Positions 27,317-36,579 of a DNA stretch of 64,000 nt are shown here, one piece after another. Under the pieces are notes generated by a model that was not told where the DNA came from, ran no database searches, and was given only the letters and a program-made list of their open reading frames with translations. Made by a program: the position numbers and the translations under genes. Position 1 is the first letter of the stretch. Every line of letters begins with the position of its first letter. Source of the stretch: Bradyrhizobium sp. SRL28 (GTDB taxonomy: Bacteria > Pseudomonadota > Alphaproteobacteria > Rhizobiales > Xanthobacteraceae); the NCBI RefSeq assembly GCF_018596315.1, contig NZ_JAHEAG010000010.1:124001-188000 (forward strand), in the 5' to 3' direction.

Positions 27317-28381
27317 TCACCACGACGTCCGCTTAGGTGCGGATCCTCGATCTGACAAATCGCGCAGCATTCCGAGAGCGATGCCAAGAAGTAGGCCTCC
27401 GATGGTCGATACTCCAAGCACGATTCCGGCCTTCGGCGTACTGGCGGTCAAGGGACGTGACACCTCGGTGAGCAGGCGCGCCTCGAGCGCCGGCGAGGCT
27501 TGGTGCTGCACAACTTCCATATAACGTTGCGTGCGGACAAAATTATCATAGGTCCTTGTGGCGACTTCCGCAGCGGCTTCCAGTTCGCGGAGCTCAGCTT
27601 GCATCTTCGCGGTCGACTGCGATGCGGATGTTCCTGCATCGGTAACACCTGGGAGATTCGCGATCTCGCTCTTTTTATCCGCCACTGCCGTTTTTGCAGC
27701 CGACGCCTGGCCGCTCAATTCGTTCGTTCGTTCCTTGACCCACTTCTCACTCTGCAATGCCGATTTGTACTTCGCGTCCATTTGACCCGAGGTGTATGAG
27801 TCGACGACAGCGTTTAAGATCTGCGCGGCGCGCTCGGGGTCGCCGGAGTCGTAGGCAAGCTCGACAATGTAGGTCGAGCCGGCGCGCTTCACCGAAAGAT
27901 TGCGGGCCATCGAGTCCGTGGCATAGCGCATCAAGCTATATTCCGTTTCTGCCTTGCTCCAACCGAGCATTCGGGATACCGCCCTTTTCATGCGTCGCGA
28001 AAAGCCCTGGGAGGCAAATTCGGGATCGTTTGCCAAATCGAGTTTCTGTATCACGGTGCGGGCGACACTCTCAGATCTTATGATTGCGATCTGACTTTCC
28101 ACGATCGTTGACACGGACGCAGGGTCTCCCGGCGCCGCCTTCGAGTCTATGATCAGTTGCGCGTTGGCGGTGAATGTGGGTGCTGCGGCGATGAGGTAGA
28201 GCACAGCGATGACAAGCATTACCGAACACGTCAGGAGCATGAGCGAGAGATGTCGCCTTATGAAGGCCACCCCCTCTCCCAGGGGCTCGAAAGGCGACCG
28301 AGCTTCAGACGGTGTGATGTCCTGATTTGCCGAACTGTCCGGTTTATAAATCTGCAGCATTTCACGTACCTGCACTGACAA
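27317..28381 (-). CDS. Wzz/GNVR-type chain-length determinant without kinase domain
   Basis: The product (354 residues) starts with a cytosolic segment, a membrane helix at about residues 47-67, a Wzz-type periplasmic domain with TANAQLIID, a long coiled coil (about 200-285), and a second membrane helix at about 320-340 followed by a short Arg/Lys tail. Rhizobial ExoP-like and Wzc-like proteins continue into a tyrosine kinase with Walker motifs; here the frame stops just after the second helix. It should set polymer length with the flippase and polymerase. The kinase partner, if any, is not in the window. Confidence 0.88.
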   Translation of the reverse strand: MSVQVREMLQIYKPDSSANQDITPSEARSPFEPLGEGVAFIRRHLSLMLLTCSVMLVIAVLYLIAAAPTFTANAQLIIDSKAAPGDPASVSTIVESQIAIIRSESVARTVIQKLDLANDPEFASQGFSRRMKRAVSRMLGWSKAETEYSLMRYATDSMARNLSVKRAGSTYIVELAYDSGDPERAAQILNAVVDSYTSGQMDAKYKSALQSEKWVKERTNELSGQASAAKTAVADKKSEIANLPGVTDAGTSASQSTAKMQAELRELEAAAEVATRTYDNFVRTQRYMEVVQHQASPALEARLLTEVSRPLTASTPKAGIVLGVSTIGGLLLGIALGMLRDLSDRGSAPKRTSW

Positions 28382-28503
28382 TTGAACTACTCATGCTCTG
28401 CGCATCAGGCGCAATGGGACACGACGGACACGCGGATCGAATGCGTCGTGCGATCTACTAGACAAAAGATTGGCTGGCAGAAGGTGCGGCAGCCGAAGTC
28501 GCG

Positions 28504-30054
28504 CTAATAGGCGTTCCAATACACCTTTCTGGAAAGGAAGGTCATGATCATGATCTTGAGATCGAGAAGGAGTGACCAGTTGTCGATATAGTAGAGATCG
28601 TGCTCCACACGACGCTGCATCTTCTCGAGGGTATCGGTGTCGCCACGATACCCGTTGACCTGAGCCCAACCCGTAATGCCAGGTTTGATGTTGTGGCGAC
28701 GGGAAAATAAGGAAATCAGCTCAGCAAACGTCTCGTTCTGCGAGGTTGCATGTGGACGGGGCCCAACGAGCGACATGTCGCCGACCAGGACATTGAATAA
28801 CTGCGGAAGCTCGTCGATATTGGTGCGGCGCAAGAGACGGCCCAAACGGGTGACACGTGGATCGTGTCGGGTGACTGGTCTGAAATTGTCGCCATCCTCC
28901 ATTACAGTCATCGATCGGAATTTCAGCACACGAATTGGCTCGTTGTTGTAGCCGTGCCGCGTCTGGCGAAATAGCACCGGCCCACGGGAATCGAGCTTGA
29001 TTGCGAGAGAAATGATGACGAAGAGGGGGCTAATCACAATAAGTCCAGCGATTGCAGCAACGACGTCGAATGCACGCTTCATTGCGCGGTTGAAAGGAGT
29101 GAGCGGGGACTGGAAGATCCGCATCGTCACCATGTCGCCGAACTGAGTGAACCGCGACACGGCCATCAGATCGATAGCTCCAACAGGAACGATATGAACG
29201 TCAACTGGCAGCTCTGATAGGGCGCTGGCAAGCGCGAGGGCAGCCGGAACATCCGGCTCCGAATTCAGAATGACAATGTCATCTGCTCGGAGCGGCCGGC
29301 AGTTCGCGACCAGTTGGCGGGCATCAGGTAGCGCTTGGACGGCGTCGGGGCGCGCCGGTACTGAAGAGTCGGCAGAGTCGGCGCGATCCGTCGGAAAGTC
29401 GAACGAGCGGATGGTCCGAATTCCAGTGGCGATTGCTCGAGCGGAAAAATGCGCGCAGTGGCTCGGGTCGCCTATGAGAATGATGCGCCTGGCGTCGATC
29501 AGCCCTGATGCAATGGCAGGCTGCAGCAATGAGAACCATATTGCCCGTGTGCAGAGGACCGAAAGGAGGACGCTCACAGCTTGGGCAATGACCGTTGCGC
29601 GCGAGTAGTCCACTGAGATTTTCAGAAGGAATATCATCGAGATGAAGAAAGAGAATGCGAAGAAGACGCTGCTGGCGCCGCTCCATAGAAACACGTGCCG
29701 GGGCTGCGTCTGGATCCGAGAATATTGCTGGCGCGCTATGGAAACGAGCAACTGCAACGAGGAGATGAGAAGGGATTCCTGGATGTAGTGGGCGGCAACT
29801 GGCGAGTCCTGCAGGATCAGCCGATGATAGAGGACGGTTGCGAAATAGGCCGCAATGGCTACGAGTAGGAATTCGGTAGCGGCTGCGAACGCTAGCAGGG
29901 CAGTCAATCGGCTCTTATCAAGCGCCCTGCCGCCAGCGACCGAATGCGCCGGAATCTTGGTAGAGGCCGGCGAGTTGGTAAAGGACGCATAACTCACCGG
30001 TCGCTCCCAGCCAGACCATTCCGTCACCCAGCAAAACAGTAGCATTCGGATCAC
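28504..30054 (-). CDS. Undecaprenyl-phosphate hexose-1-phosphate (priming) transferase
   Basis: The 516-residue product has four to five N-terminal membrane helices, a Rossmann-like central part (CoA_binding_3) and the C-terminal bac_transf catalytic domain (about 325-516): KRAFDVVAAIAGL, LFRQTRHGYNNEPI, KFRSM, TRLGRLLRRTNIDELPQL and VGPRPHA, ending in GITGWAQVNGYRGDT and a YYIDNWSLLLDLKIM helix. It transfers a hexose-1-phosphate to undecaprenyl phosphate to start the repeat. The start could be ATG 30054, 30045 or GTG 29997. A truncated paralogue of its first 85 residues lies at 12345-12608. Confidence 0.92.
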   Translation of the reverse strand: MIRMLLFCWVTEWSGWERPVSYASFTNSPASTKIPAHSVAGGRALDKSRLTALLAFAAATEFLLVAIAAYFATVLYHRLILQDSPVAAHYIQESLLISSLQLLVSIARQQYSRIQTQPRHVFLWSGASSVFFAFSFFISMIFLLKISVDYSRATVIAQAVSVLLSVLCTRAIWFSLLQPAIASGLIDARRIILIGDPSHCAHFSARAIATGIRTIRSFDFPTDRADSADSSVPARPDAVQALPDARQLVANCRPLRADDIVILNSEPDVPAALALASALSELPVDVHIVPVGAIDLMAVSRFTQFGDMVTMRIFQSPLTPFNRAMKRAFDVVAAIAGLIVISPLFVIISLAIKLDSRGPVLFRQTRHGYNNEPIRVLKFRSMTVMEDGDNFRPVTRHDPRVTRLGRLLRRTNIDELPQLFNVLVGDMSLVGPRPHATSQNETFAELISLFSRRHNIKPGITGWAQVNGYRGDTDTLEKMQRRVEHDLYYIDNWSLLLDLKIMIMTFLSRKVYWNAY

Positions 30055-30317
30055 TGGGTAGGATTGGCTATGAATGGGTAGAATTTGGGGGGTAACTACG
30101 ATGGGCGATTGAGCCGCGGCAGTGCGGGACTAAATTGTCGGGAAGCAATTCGTTCTGATGCCCATCCCGGTGGGCTGATGGGAATACGAATTGAAAATCA
30201 ATAGCGGACCGACCAATCGAGCATACCCAGGAAAGCACTGAACGGCCCAGCGTCAACGAGGAAACAGCACGTTAGTTTTGCGGATCGGCCGTCAGGACGG
30301 CTGCTCGGACGGGACCG
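30055..30317. promoter_or_regulatory. Divergent promoter region of priming transferase and export protein
   Basis: This 263-bp region lies between the priming transferase (minus) and the export protein (plus). On the minus strand it contains TTACCCCCC (30095 to 30087) and CTACCCAT (30081 to 30074), matching the promoter-like pair at 12306-12325. On the plus strand a further ATGGGC copy follows at 30101. A shared regulator for both directions is plausible. No -35/-10 pair could be assigned with confidence. Confidence 0.45.
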
Positions 30318-31709
30318 ATGTCCACGCGCCTGCCTTCCGCGAACAGATTCGAAGGATTTCATCCAGTGACCATGTTCCACACCGATATCTTTGGCAGTGA
30401 CCTGAGTCGTTGCATCAAATGGGGCTTGGTGGCTGCTGGTCTGGCAATTTCCGTCACTCAAGCAAAGGCCGAGTATCGAATAAACATCGGAGACGTGCTG
30501 GAGGTCGCGGTGGCGGGCGTGCCAGAGCTACGGCATCGCGCTCCCGTCCAAATAGACGGAAATATTTCGTTGCCGTTGGTCGGAATGCTTCCCGTAGCCG
30601 GCCTGCCTTTGCCGCAGATCCGGGCTCAAATCGGGGCCGCATTGGCGAGCAAAGTGTTTCGACAGAGGAACCCCGATGGCCGGGAGAACGTCATCGTGAT
30701 CAGCGCAGATGAGGTCACGACGATCGTAGTGGAATACAGGCCGGTCTATATAAATGGGGACGTGTCGAAGCCGGGCGAGTACCCTTATCGTCCCGCCACC
30801 ACCGTACGCCAACTCGCCGCTGTGGCGGGCGGCTACGACATCATGCGCATCAGAATGAATAATCCGTATCTCGAGTCAGCGGACCTGAGAAGCGAGTACG
30901 GATCGCTTTGGACAGAGCTCGCCAAAGAACAGGCGCGTATGTGGCGCATCAAGAATGAGCTCGGAGAGGCGACGCAGCTCAATCCTGGCATTCTGACGGA
31001 CGTGCCCATAGCTCGATCGGCGATTTCGGAAATCATCAATGCAGAAACGGAGTACTTGAAAACGAAGCAGAGTGATTATCAGCAGGAAAAGACGTTCCTT
31101 CAGCGTGGCGTCCGGCAGGGAGACGACCAGGTCCGCGTGTTGTCAGAGCAGCAGAAAAAAGAGGAAGAGGGAGTTCAGTCAGATCTCGAAGAACTGCAAA
31201 AAGCGTCCGATCTCTTTGCCAAGGGTTCCTTGACCAGCCCTCGCGTTACGGATGCGCGGCGCGCGGTGCTGCTGTCATCAACGCGGAAGCTGCAGACCTC
31301 TGCGCTACTAATGCAGGTCAAGAGGCAACAGGACGAGGTCGCCAGAAGGCTGGTAAAGCTCGACGACCAGCGGAGGCTCGACCTGCTCCGTGAGCTGCAA
31401 GACACCAGCGTAAAGCTCAACCAAATCCGCGAAAAGCTGCAGAGCGTCGGCGAGAAGCTCCAGTACACTGCGATGGCTCGATCACAACTCGTGCGGGGAG
31501 CCGGCAATAAGGCGGTAATTACCATCTTTAGAAAGGGCGAGAAGGGGCAGGAGCGGATTATCGCAAGCGACGATACCGAATTGCAGCCGGGTGACGCCGT
31601 CGAGGTCGCCCTGCCATACCAGGACGGTCCTGACGCGCCTTCCCGAAGGCTAAGGAGTTCATCGATAGGCCAGACCGACGCGACCGAGTCGCTGCGCGCC
31701 GGGAGGTGA
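30318..31709 (+). CDS. ExoF/Wza-like polysaccharide export protein
   Basis: A signal segment ends at about residue 51 (AAGLAISVTQAKA). It is followed by the Poly_export domain with YRINIGDVLEVAVAGVPEL and a PLVGMLPVAGLPL block, then an SLBB domain (VYINGDVSKPGEYPYRPATT). A long coiled coil (about 190-400) fills the C-terminal half, as in rhizobial ExoF/PssN-type proteins. It should form the periplasmic/outer-membrane channel for the polymer. Start ATG 30318 is used; ATG 30372 would leave a shorter signal peptide. It is divergent from the priming transferase. Confidence 0.88.
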   Translation: MSTRLPSANRFEGFHPVTMFHTDIFGSDLSRCIKWGLVAAGLAISVTQAKAEYRINIGDVLEVAVAGVPELRHRAPVQIDGNISLPLVGMLPVAGLPLPQIRAQIGAALASKVFRQRNPDGRENVIVISADEVTTIVVEYRPVYINGDVSKPGEYPYRPATTVRQLAAVAGGYDIMRIRMNNPYLESADLRSEYGSLWTELAKEQARMWRIKNELGEATQLNPGILTDVPIARSAISEIINAETEYLKTKQSDYQQEKTFLQRGVRQGDDQVRVLSEQQKKEEEGVQSDLEELQKASDLFAKGSLTSPRVTDARRAVLLSSTRKLQTSALLMQVKRQQDEVARRLVKLDDQRRLDLLRELQDTSVKLNQIREKLQSVGEKLQYTAMARSQLVRGAGNKAVITIFRKGEKGQERIIASDDTELQPGDAVEVALPYQDGPDAPSRRLRSSSIGQTDATESLRAGR

Positions 31710-32110
31710 CGAGAGCTGCCGCAACTTCCAAACGTAATTCGTGGCGATATAAATCTGGCGGTTCGCGGCTTTTTTCCGCATATCATCTAATGGTTTTGAC
31801 GGCGGGTTTTGCGTCCATTCGGGTCAGCGTTCAGAACGCCGATATGGGCACTCGGCGGCGGCTGGTCGGCAGGGATTTTACGGTTCCAGCGACCCCGCTC
31901 CGACCGCGCGTTGCTCAATGACCCGTCGCGCGCCCGAAACCGGCGAGGGAGCTTTGAGGAGTTCACGTTTCGGTAGATGGACACAACGCTCCGTGGCCGA
32001 ACCCCGAAAGAGGTAGGGGAGGGTCCTCCATGCGAGTTATAGGATTCGCGTCAGCGGAGCGCATAATGACGCATCTCAGAAGCCGTATCATCAGCGAGAG
32101 GTGATTGCAG
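31710..32110. other. 401-bp spacer without recognised gene
   Basis: No protein-like frame was found between the export gene and the coiled-coil gene. A T-run after a G/C-rich stretch near 31755-31775 might terminate export-gene transcription, but no good stem is seen. The promoter of the coiled-coil gene should lie toward 32050. Confidence 0.45.
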
Positions 32111-34921
32111 ATGGACCGCGCAGTCATTCTCAATGGGGAAATGAACACCGCCTCCGGTATCGCGGGCGCGTTGCGAAACGATGCGGACGAGGCGCCGTTT
32201 GCGCAGAAGACGATGAGGCTGTCCAGGCAGGGACGGTCCGCGAGCCCGTGGGTAGCCGCGGCTATGCTCGCGATGACGTGGACGTCGGAAACGCAAGGTT
32301 TCCCGGATCAAGCGCAAAACCGTGCGGGTGCGCAACACGCGATGGCTGCCCGCAATTTCGATCCCGATGGACCGGCAGGTTATGGCGACTTCGTGGCTTT
32401 GCTGCCGAGCAGCGGCAGCAACGATAAATCGGTGCAGGTTGCGCAAGCAACGACCGGCGATCCAGGACGCCCTCCGGAACGGGAGCAGCACTGGGCGGAG
32501 ACACTGTTACTTGAGCTCACGATTGCAAGGCGCGACATCGAACTGCTGCAACGTCTCTCGCAGGAGAACGATCGGGCCGAGGGACTGGAGGAGGCTCTTG
32601 CGGCCGCGCGGCGCGACGCTGAAACGCAGACCGCGATAGCGGAGAAGGCGCGTGAGCAAGCGTCCCGGCTGAAACAGGTGGGGGAGAGTGGCACGGCGGA
32701 GGTGCAAACGTCCTTGCAACAAGAGCGCGAGCGGTCCGCGCGGCTGGAACGGGATCTCGCGGCAGCGCGGCGTGATGTCGAAGCCCAGACTGCGTTGGTG
32801 GCGAGGGCAGCCGAGGAAGTTTTGCAGCGGAAGCAGGCGGCAGAATCCGGTGACGGCGAGCTGAGGCAATCGATGCAGAAGGAGCGAGAAAGGGCCGACG
32901 CACTCGCTCACGACCTCTCGATGACACGCAGCGCGATGCAAGCATCCGAGGCTCAGGCCCGAAGAGCCGGAGACGAAGCGGCGAAGCTCAGGCAGGCTAT
33001 TGCAAACGACGCGCCATCGCTTTGTAAATCCGCACAGGACGAGCATGACCGGTCCGCGCGGCTGGAGCAGGATCTTGCGGCGGTACGGCGCGACGTCGAG
33101 ACCCAGACGGCACTGGCGGCGAAAGCAGGCGAGGAAGCGTCCCGGCTGAAACAGGCAAGCGAGAGCAGCGAAGCGGAGCTGCAGAAGTCTGTGCAGCAGG
33201 GGCGCGAGCAGTCCGCGCGGCTGGAGCAAGATCTTGCGGCGGCGCGGCGCGACGTCGAGGCCCAAACGGCACTGGCGGCGAAAGCAAGCGAGCAAGCGTC
33301 CCGGCTGAAACAAGCAAGCGAGAGCAGCGAAGCGGAGCTGCAGAAGTCTCTGCAACAGGGGCGCGAGCGGTCCGCGCGGCTGGAGCAGGATCTTGCGGCG
33401 GTACGGCGCGACGTCGAGACCCAGACGGCACTGGCGGCGAAAGCAGGCGAGGAAGCGTCCCGGCTGAAACAGGCAAGCGAGAGCAGCGAAGCGGAGCTGC
33501 AGAAGTCTGTGCAGCAGGGGCGCGAGCAGTCCGCGCGGCTGGAGCAGGATCTTGCGGCGGCGCGGCGCGACGTCGAGGCCCAGACGGCACTGGCGGCGAA
33601 AGCAAGCGAGGAAGCGTCCCGGCTGAAACAAGCAAGCGAGAGCAGCGAAGCGGAGCTGCAGAAGTCTCTGCAACAGGGGCGCGAGCGGTCGGCGCGGCTG
33701 GAGCAGGATCTTGCGGCGGCGCGGCGCGACGTCGAGGCCCAGACGGCACTGGCGGCGAAAGCAAGCGAGGAAGCGTCCCGGCTGAAACAAGCAAGCGAGA
33801 GCAGCGGAGCGGAGCTGCAGAAGTCCCTGCAACAGGGGCGCGAGCGGTCAGCGCGGCTGGAGCAGGATCTTGCGGCGGCGCGGCGCGACGTCGAGGCCCA
33901 GACGGCACTGGCGGCGAAAGCAAGCGAGGAAACGTCCCGGCTGAAACAGGCAAGCGAGAGCAGCGAAGCGGAGCTCCAGAAGTCCCTGCAGCAGGGGCGC
34001 GAGCGGTCCACGCGGCTGGAGCAGGATCTTGCGGCGGCGCGGCGCGACGTCGAAACCCAGACAGCACTGGCGGCAAAGGCAACCGAGGAAGTTCAGCGGG
34101 CGAAGCGGGCTACGGAAGCAGATGCTGCCGAGCTGAGGCAGTCGATGCAAAAGGAGCGCGAAAGGGCCGACGCCCTTGCGCAAGGCCTCTCGATGACGCG
34201 CAGCACGCTCTATGCATATGAGGCTCACGCCCGCAAACTTGAAGACGAGGCGGCCGAATTCAAACAGGCGGCTGCCAACGGTGCGCCGTCGCTTCCTAAA
34301 TCCGCACAGGACGGGAGCGATCGGACGAAGCGGCTGGAACAGGATCTCGTAACCGCACGTCGCGATCTCGATACTCAGGCTGCCTTGGCGGCCAAGGCGA
34401 GCGAGGAGGTGGTGCGGACCAGGCGGGCGGCGGAGCGCGACTCAGCCTCGTTGCGCAGCTCATTGCAGCAGGAGCGGGCTCGGGCCGAACAGCTCGAGCG
34501 GGATCTCGCGCTTGCGAAGCAGGTTGCACCCAATGCCGTGACGGTTGGCTCGATCACGCGGGACAAGCCTGCGGAAAACGCGAAGTCAGTCGCCGACTGG
34601 TCACCAGCGGCGGGCGTTCGGAGCGATGCCCAGCCCAATTCCAAGAAAGTCGGGGTGGCGGCAGCCTTGCTTGCGCGTGCGAGCTCGCTGCTCGGGCAGG
34701 GAGACATAGGCGCGGCGCGGATTGTGCTGGAGCGCGCCGTCGAGATGGGTAGCGTCCAGGCAAGCTTCTCGCTCGCAGAAACCTATGATCCCTTGATCCT
34801 TGCCAAATGGGGAACTCTTGGAACGCGCGGCGATGCGGTCAGGGCGCAAGACCTCTACGCGAAAGCCGACGCCGCAGGAATCAAGGAGGCGAAAGCGCGG
34901 ATTGAGGCGCTGCGTCGGTAG
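32111..34921 (+). CDS. Long repetitive coiled-coil protein with Sel1-like C-terminus
   Basis: The start is ATG 32111, with AGAGG 9 bases upstream; TTG 32105 is possible. The N-terminal 140 residues are low-complexity with a weak hydrophobic segment. Then come twelve in-phase 53-residue coiled-coil units (DNA 32576-34483), rich in Ala, Glu, Gln, Arg and Lys. The last 90 residues (ALLARASSLLGQGDIGAARI onwards) form a Sel1/TPR-like module seen at the end of several Bradyrhizobium proteins. A scaffold or spacer role near the EPS export machinery is plausible from position but unproven. Reverse-strand frames over the repeats are artefacts of composition. Confidence 0.82.
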   Translation: MDRAVILNGEMNTASGIAGALRNDADEAPFAQKTMRLSRQGRSASPWVAAAMLAMTWTSETQGFPDQAQNRAGAQHAMAARNFDPDGPAGYGDFVALLPSSGSNDKSVQVAQATTGDPGRPPEREQHWAETLLLELTIARRDIELLQRLSQENDRAEGLEEALAAARRDAETQTAIAEKAREQASRLKQVGESGTAEVQTSLQQERERSARLERDLAAARRDVEAQTALVARAAEEVLQRKQAAESGDGELRQSMQKERERADALAHDLSMTRSAMQASEAQARRAGDEAAKLRQAIANDAPSLCKSAQDEHDRSARLEQDLAAVRRDVETQTALAAKAGEEASRLKQASESSEAELQKSVQQGREQSARLEQDLAAARRDVEAQTALAAKASEQASRLKQASESSEAELQKSLQQGRERSARLEQDLAAVRRDVETQTALAAKAGEEASRLKQASESSEAELQKSVQQGREQSARLEQDLAAARRDVEAQTALAAKASEEASRLKQASESSEAELQKSLQQGRERSARLEQDLAAARRDVEAQTALAAKASEEASRLKQASESSGAELQKSLQQGRERSARLEQDLAAARRDVEAQTALAAKASEETSRLKQASESSEAELQKSLQQGRERSTRLEQDLAAARRDVETQTALAAKATEEVQRAKRATEADAAELRQSMQKERERADALAQGLSMTRSTLYAYEAHARKLEDEAAEFKQAAANGAPSLPKSAQDGSDRTKRLEQDLVTARRDLDTQAALAAKASEEVVRTRRAAERDSASLRSSLQQERARAEQLERDLALAKQVAPNAVTVGSITRDKPAENAKSVADWSPAAGVRSDAQPNSKKVGVAAALLARASSLLGQGDIGAARIVLERAVEMGSVQASFSLAETYDPLILAKWGTLGTRGDAVRAQDLYAKADAAGIKEAKARIEALRR
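32576..34483 (+). repeat. Twelve in-frame 159-bp repeats
   Basis: Unit starts are at 32576, 32735, 32894, 33053, 33212, 33371, 33530, 33689, 33848, 34007, 34166 and 34325, exactly 159 bp apart. The seven central units (33053-34165) are nearly identical in DNA. The flanking units 32894 and 34166 are of a second, mutually similar type (ADALA-LSMTR). The pattern indicates recent expansion by unequal crossover or slippage inside an older ABA-type array. Confidence 0.93.
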
Positions 34922-35123
34922 CACCAGTTTGGGCGAACACGAAAGGTGTCCGAGACAGCCTTATTGAGCGGGGATGCCGGCCACATTGGAGCAGACACTC
35001 GTTGCCAGTTCATCCACGAGCGTATTTTGACAGTTGCCCTGTCGCGATCGCGAGGCCGCGCTATACCGCTATACGTAGACGATTTCAATGAACGGGCTGC
35101 GACTGTTCTGGAATCGTCAAGAC

Positions 35124-36134
35124 CTAGGTGCCGCGATAGCCATTCGGGTTTTTCATCTGCCAACGCCAGTGGTCGGTACACATCTGCGTCAATGATCGGC
35201 TTGATCTCCAACCCAACAGTCTCCTCGCGAGCGTCGGATCAGCGTAACAGGTTGCGACATCACCGACCCTGCGTTCGTCTATGACATAGGGAATTGGTCT
35301 GCCGCTCACGACCTCGAATGCCCGAACCACCTCCAGGACGCTGCTGCCGTTTCCTGTGCCGAGATTGACGGTCAGTACGCCGGGCTGTTTCAGGTGGCTC
35401 AAAGCACTTAGATGTCCGGATGCAAGATCCACGACATGAATGAAGTCGCGGATTCCTGTGCCATCCGGAGTATCATAGTCGTTTCCCCAAATGTGTAGTT
35501 CCTCACGCTTTCCGATTGCCACTTGCGCCACAAACGGCAACAGGTTGTTCGGAACGCCCAGAGGATCTTCTCCGATGAGTCCGCTTTCATGCGCGCCAAC
35601 CGGATTGAAGTAGCGCAAAACACCAATCCGCCAATCGTCGTCGGACCTATAAAGATCCTTTAGTATTTCTTCGATGAAAAGCTTCGTGCGGCCGTACGGA
35701 TTTGTCGGTCCGACGGGATGCTTCTCGTCCAGCGGCAGGTACGTAGGAGCGCCATAAACGGTCGCGGACGAGCTAAAAACGAGTGTCTTTACGCTTGCTC
35801 TCGTCATGGCTGACACAAGCCGCATCGTTCCCCAGACGTTGTTCTCGTAATAGGTCATGGGCCGAACGTTGGAATCGCCTACCGCTTTGAACCCCGCGAG
35901 GTGAATAACGGCGGTCACTTCGTAAGCGCGCAGTATCTCGTAGATCGCCTCTTCATTGCAAATGTCGGCATGTCGAAAGACGAGCGATCGTCCGCAGATG
36001 GTTTGTACACGTTCGAGAGACGCTTCGTTGCTGTTGGAGAGGTTGTCGACTGCGACGACATTGAGCCCAGCGTCAAGCAACGCGACAGCGACATGGGACC
36101 CGATATAGCCAGCGCCTCCGGTCAATAAAATCAT
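35124..36134 (-). CDS. galE: UDP-glucose 4-epimerase
   Basis: The 336-residue product has the NAD-binding GGAGYIGSH at residues 6-14, an AVDNLSNSN strand, the substrate-binding SSSATVYG, the catalytic Y-x-x-x-K in NPYGRTK and the GalE-specific YFNPVGAHESGLIGEDP block, plus GTGIRDFIHVVDLA. It interconverts UDP-Glc and UDP-Gal and would supply UDP-Gal for the EPS. Its end lies 202 bases from the coiled-coil gene, which converges on it. Confidence 0.95.
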   Translation of the reverse strand: MILLTGGAGYIGSHVAVALLDAGLNVVAVDNLSNSNEASLERVQTICGRSLVFRHADICNEEAIYEILRAYEVTAVIHLAGFKAVGDSNVRPMTYYENNVWGTMRLVSAMTRASVKTLVFSSSATVYGAPTYLPLDEKHPVGPTNPYGRTKLFIEEILKDLYRSDDDWRIGVLRYFNPVGAHESGLIGEDPLGVPNNLLPFVAQVAIGKREELHIWGNDYDTPDGTGIRDFIHVVDLASGHLSALSHLKQPGVLTVNLGTGNGSSVLEVVRAFEVVSGRPIPYVIDERRVGDVATCYADPTLARRLLGWRSSRSLTQMCTDHWRWQMKNPNGYRGT

Positions 36135-36579
36135 GTCGGAGCTTTCCGTTCGGTACTTGCGCGGTCATGACCAATCCTAGCAGAGCTTGCGGTATTCAGA
36201 CAGCTTATGCTTGTGTTCAGGTAGCGGCGTCCCGTGCCCGACCATCTCGCGGCGTTCGCAACTCTGGTCACGCGGAATTTGCGATGAACGCCGACGGAGC
36301 TTGCGTCCGTGATGGCGTGCATGGGCTCGATGTCGACGCTCATGTGAGAGCACTTAGGTATTATTGACGAGGGGCTACTTGGTGTTGAAATAGTGGAGCG
36401 GCTGAGCGTATAACGGGCAAATCAATCCAAACCGAAGTCAACCTCGAAGGCAGGAGCGCCGCTGGCGTCGATCCTGTCTTACACAAGGTCGCGTGCGACT
36501 GGCTCAGTCGCAATCGACAGCTTTCGGTGTAGTTCCGCTCACGAAACAGGGGACGCGAGAGTCCTGACAGTTGCCTGGC
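36135..36579. other. 445-bp spacer without recognised gene
   Basis: The spacer lies between the galE start and the end of a LuxR-type gene, both minus strand. It should hold the galE promoter. No repeat, hairpin or protein-like frame stood out. Confidence 0.5.

Noticed and set aside
32507..34082. Long open frames on the reverse strand across the repeat array
   Set aside because: They come from the G/C-rich 159-bp repeat being stop-free in several frames; they lack start sites and protein-like composition, while the forward frame gives a coherent coiled coil and Sel1-like end.
32576..34483. CRISPR-like regular spacing
   Set aside because: Units are 159 bp, contiguous, in frame and without variable spacers; this is a coding repeat.
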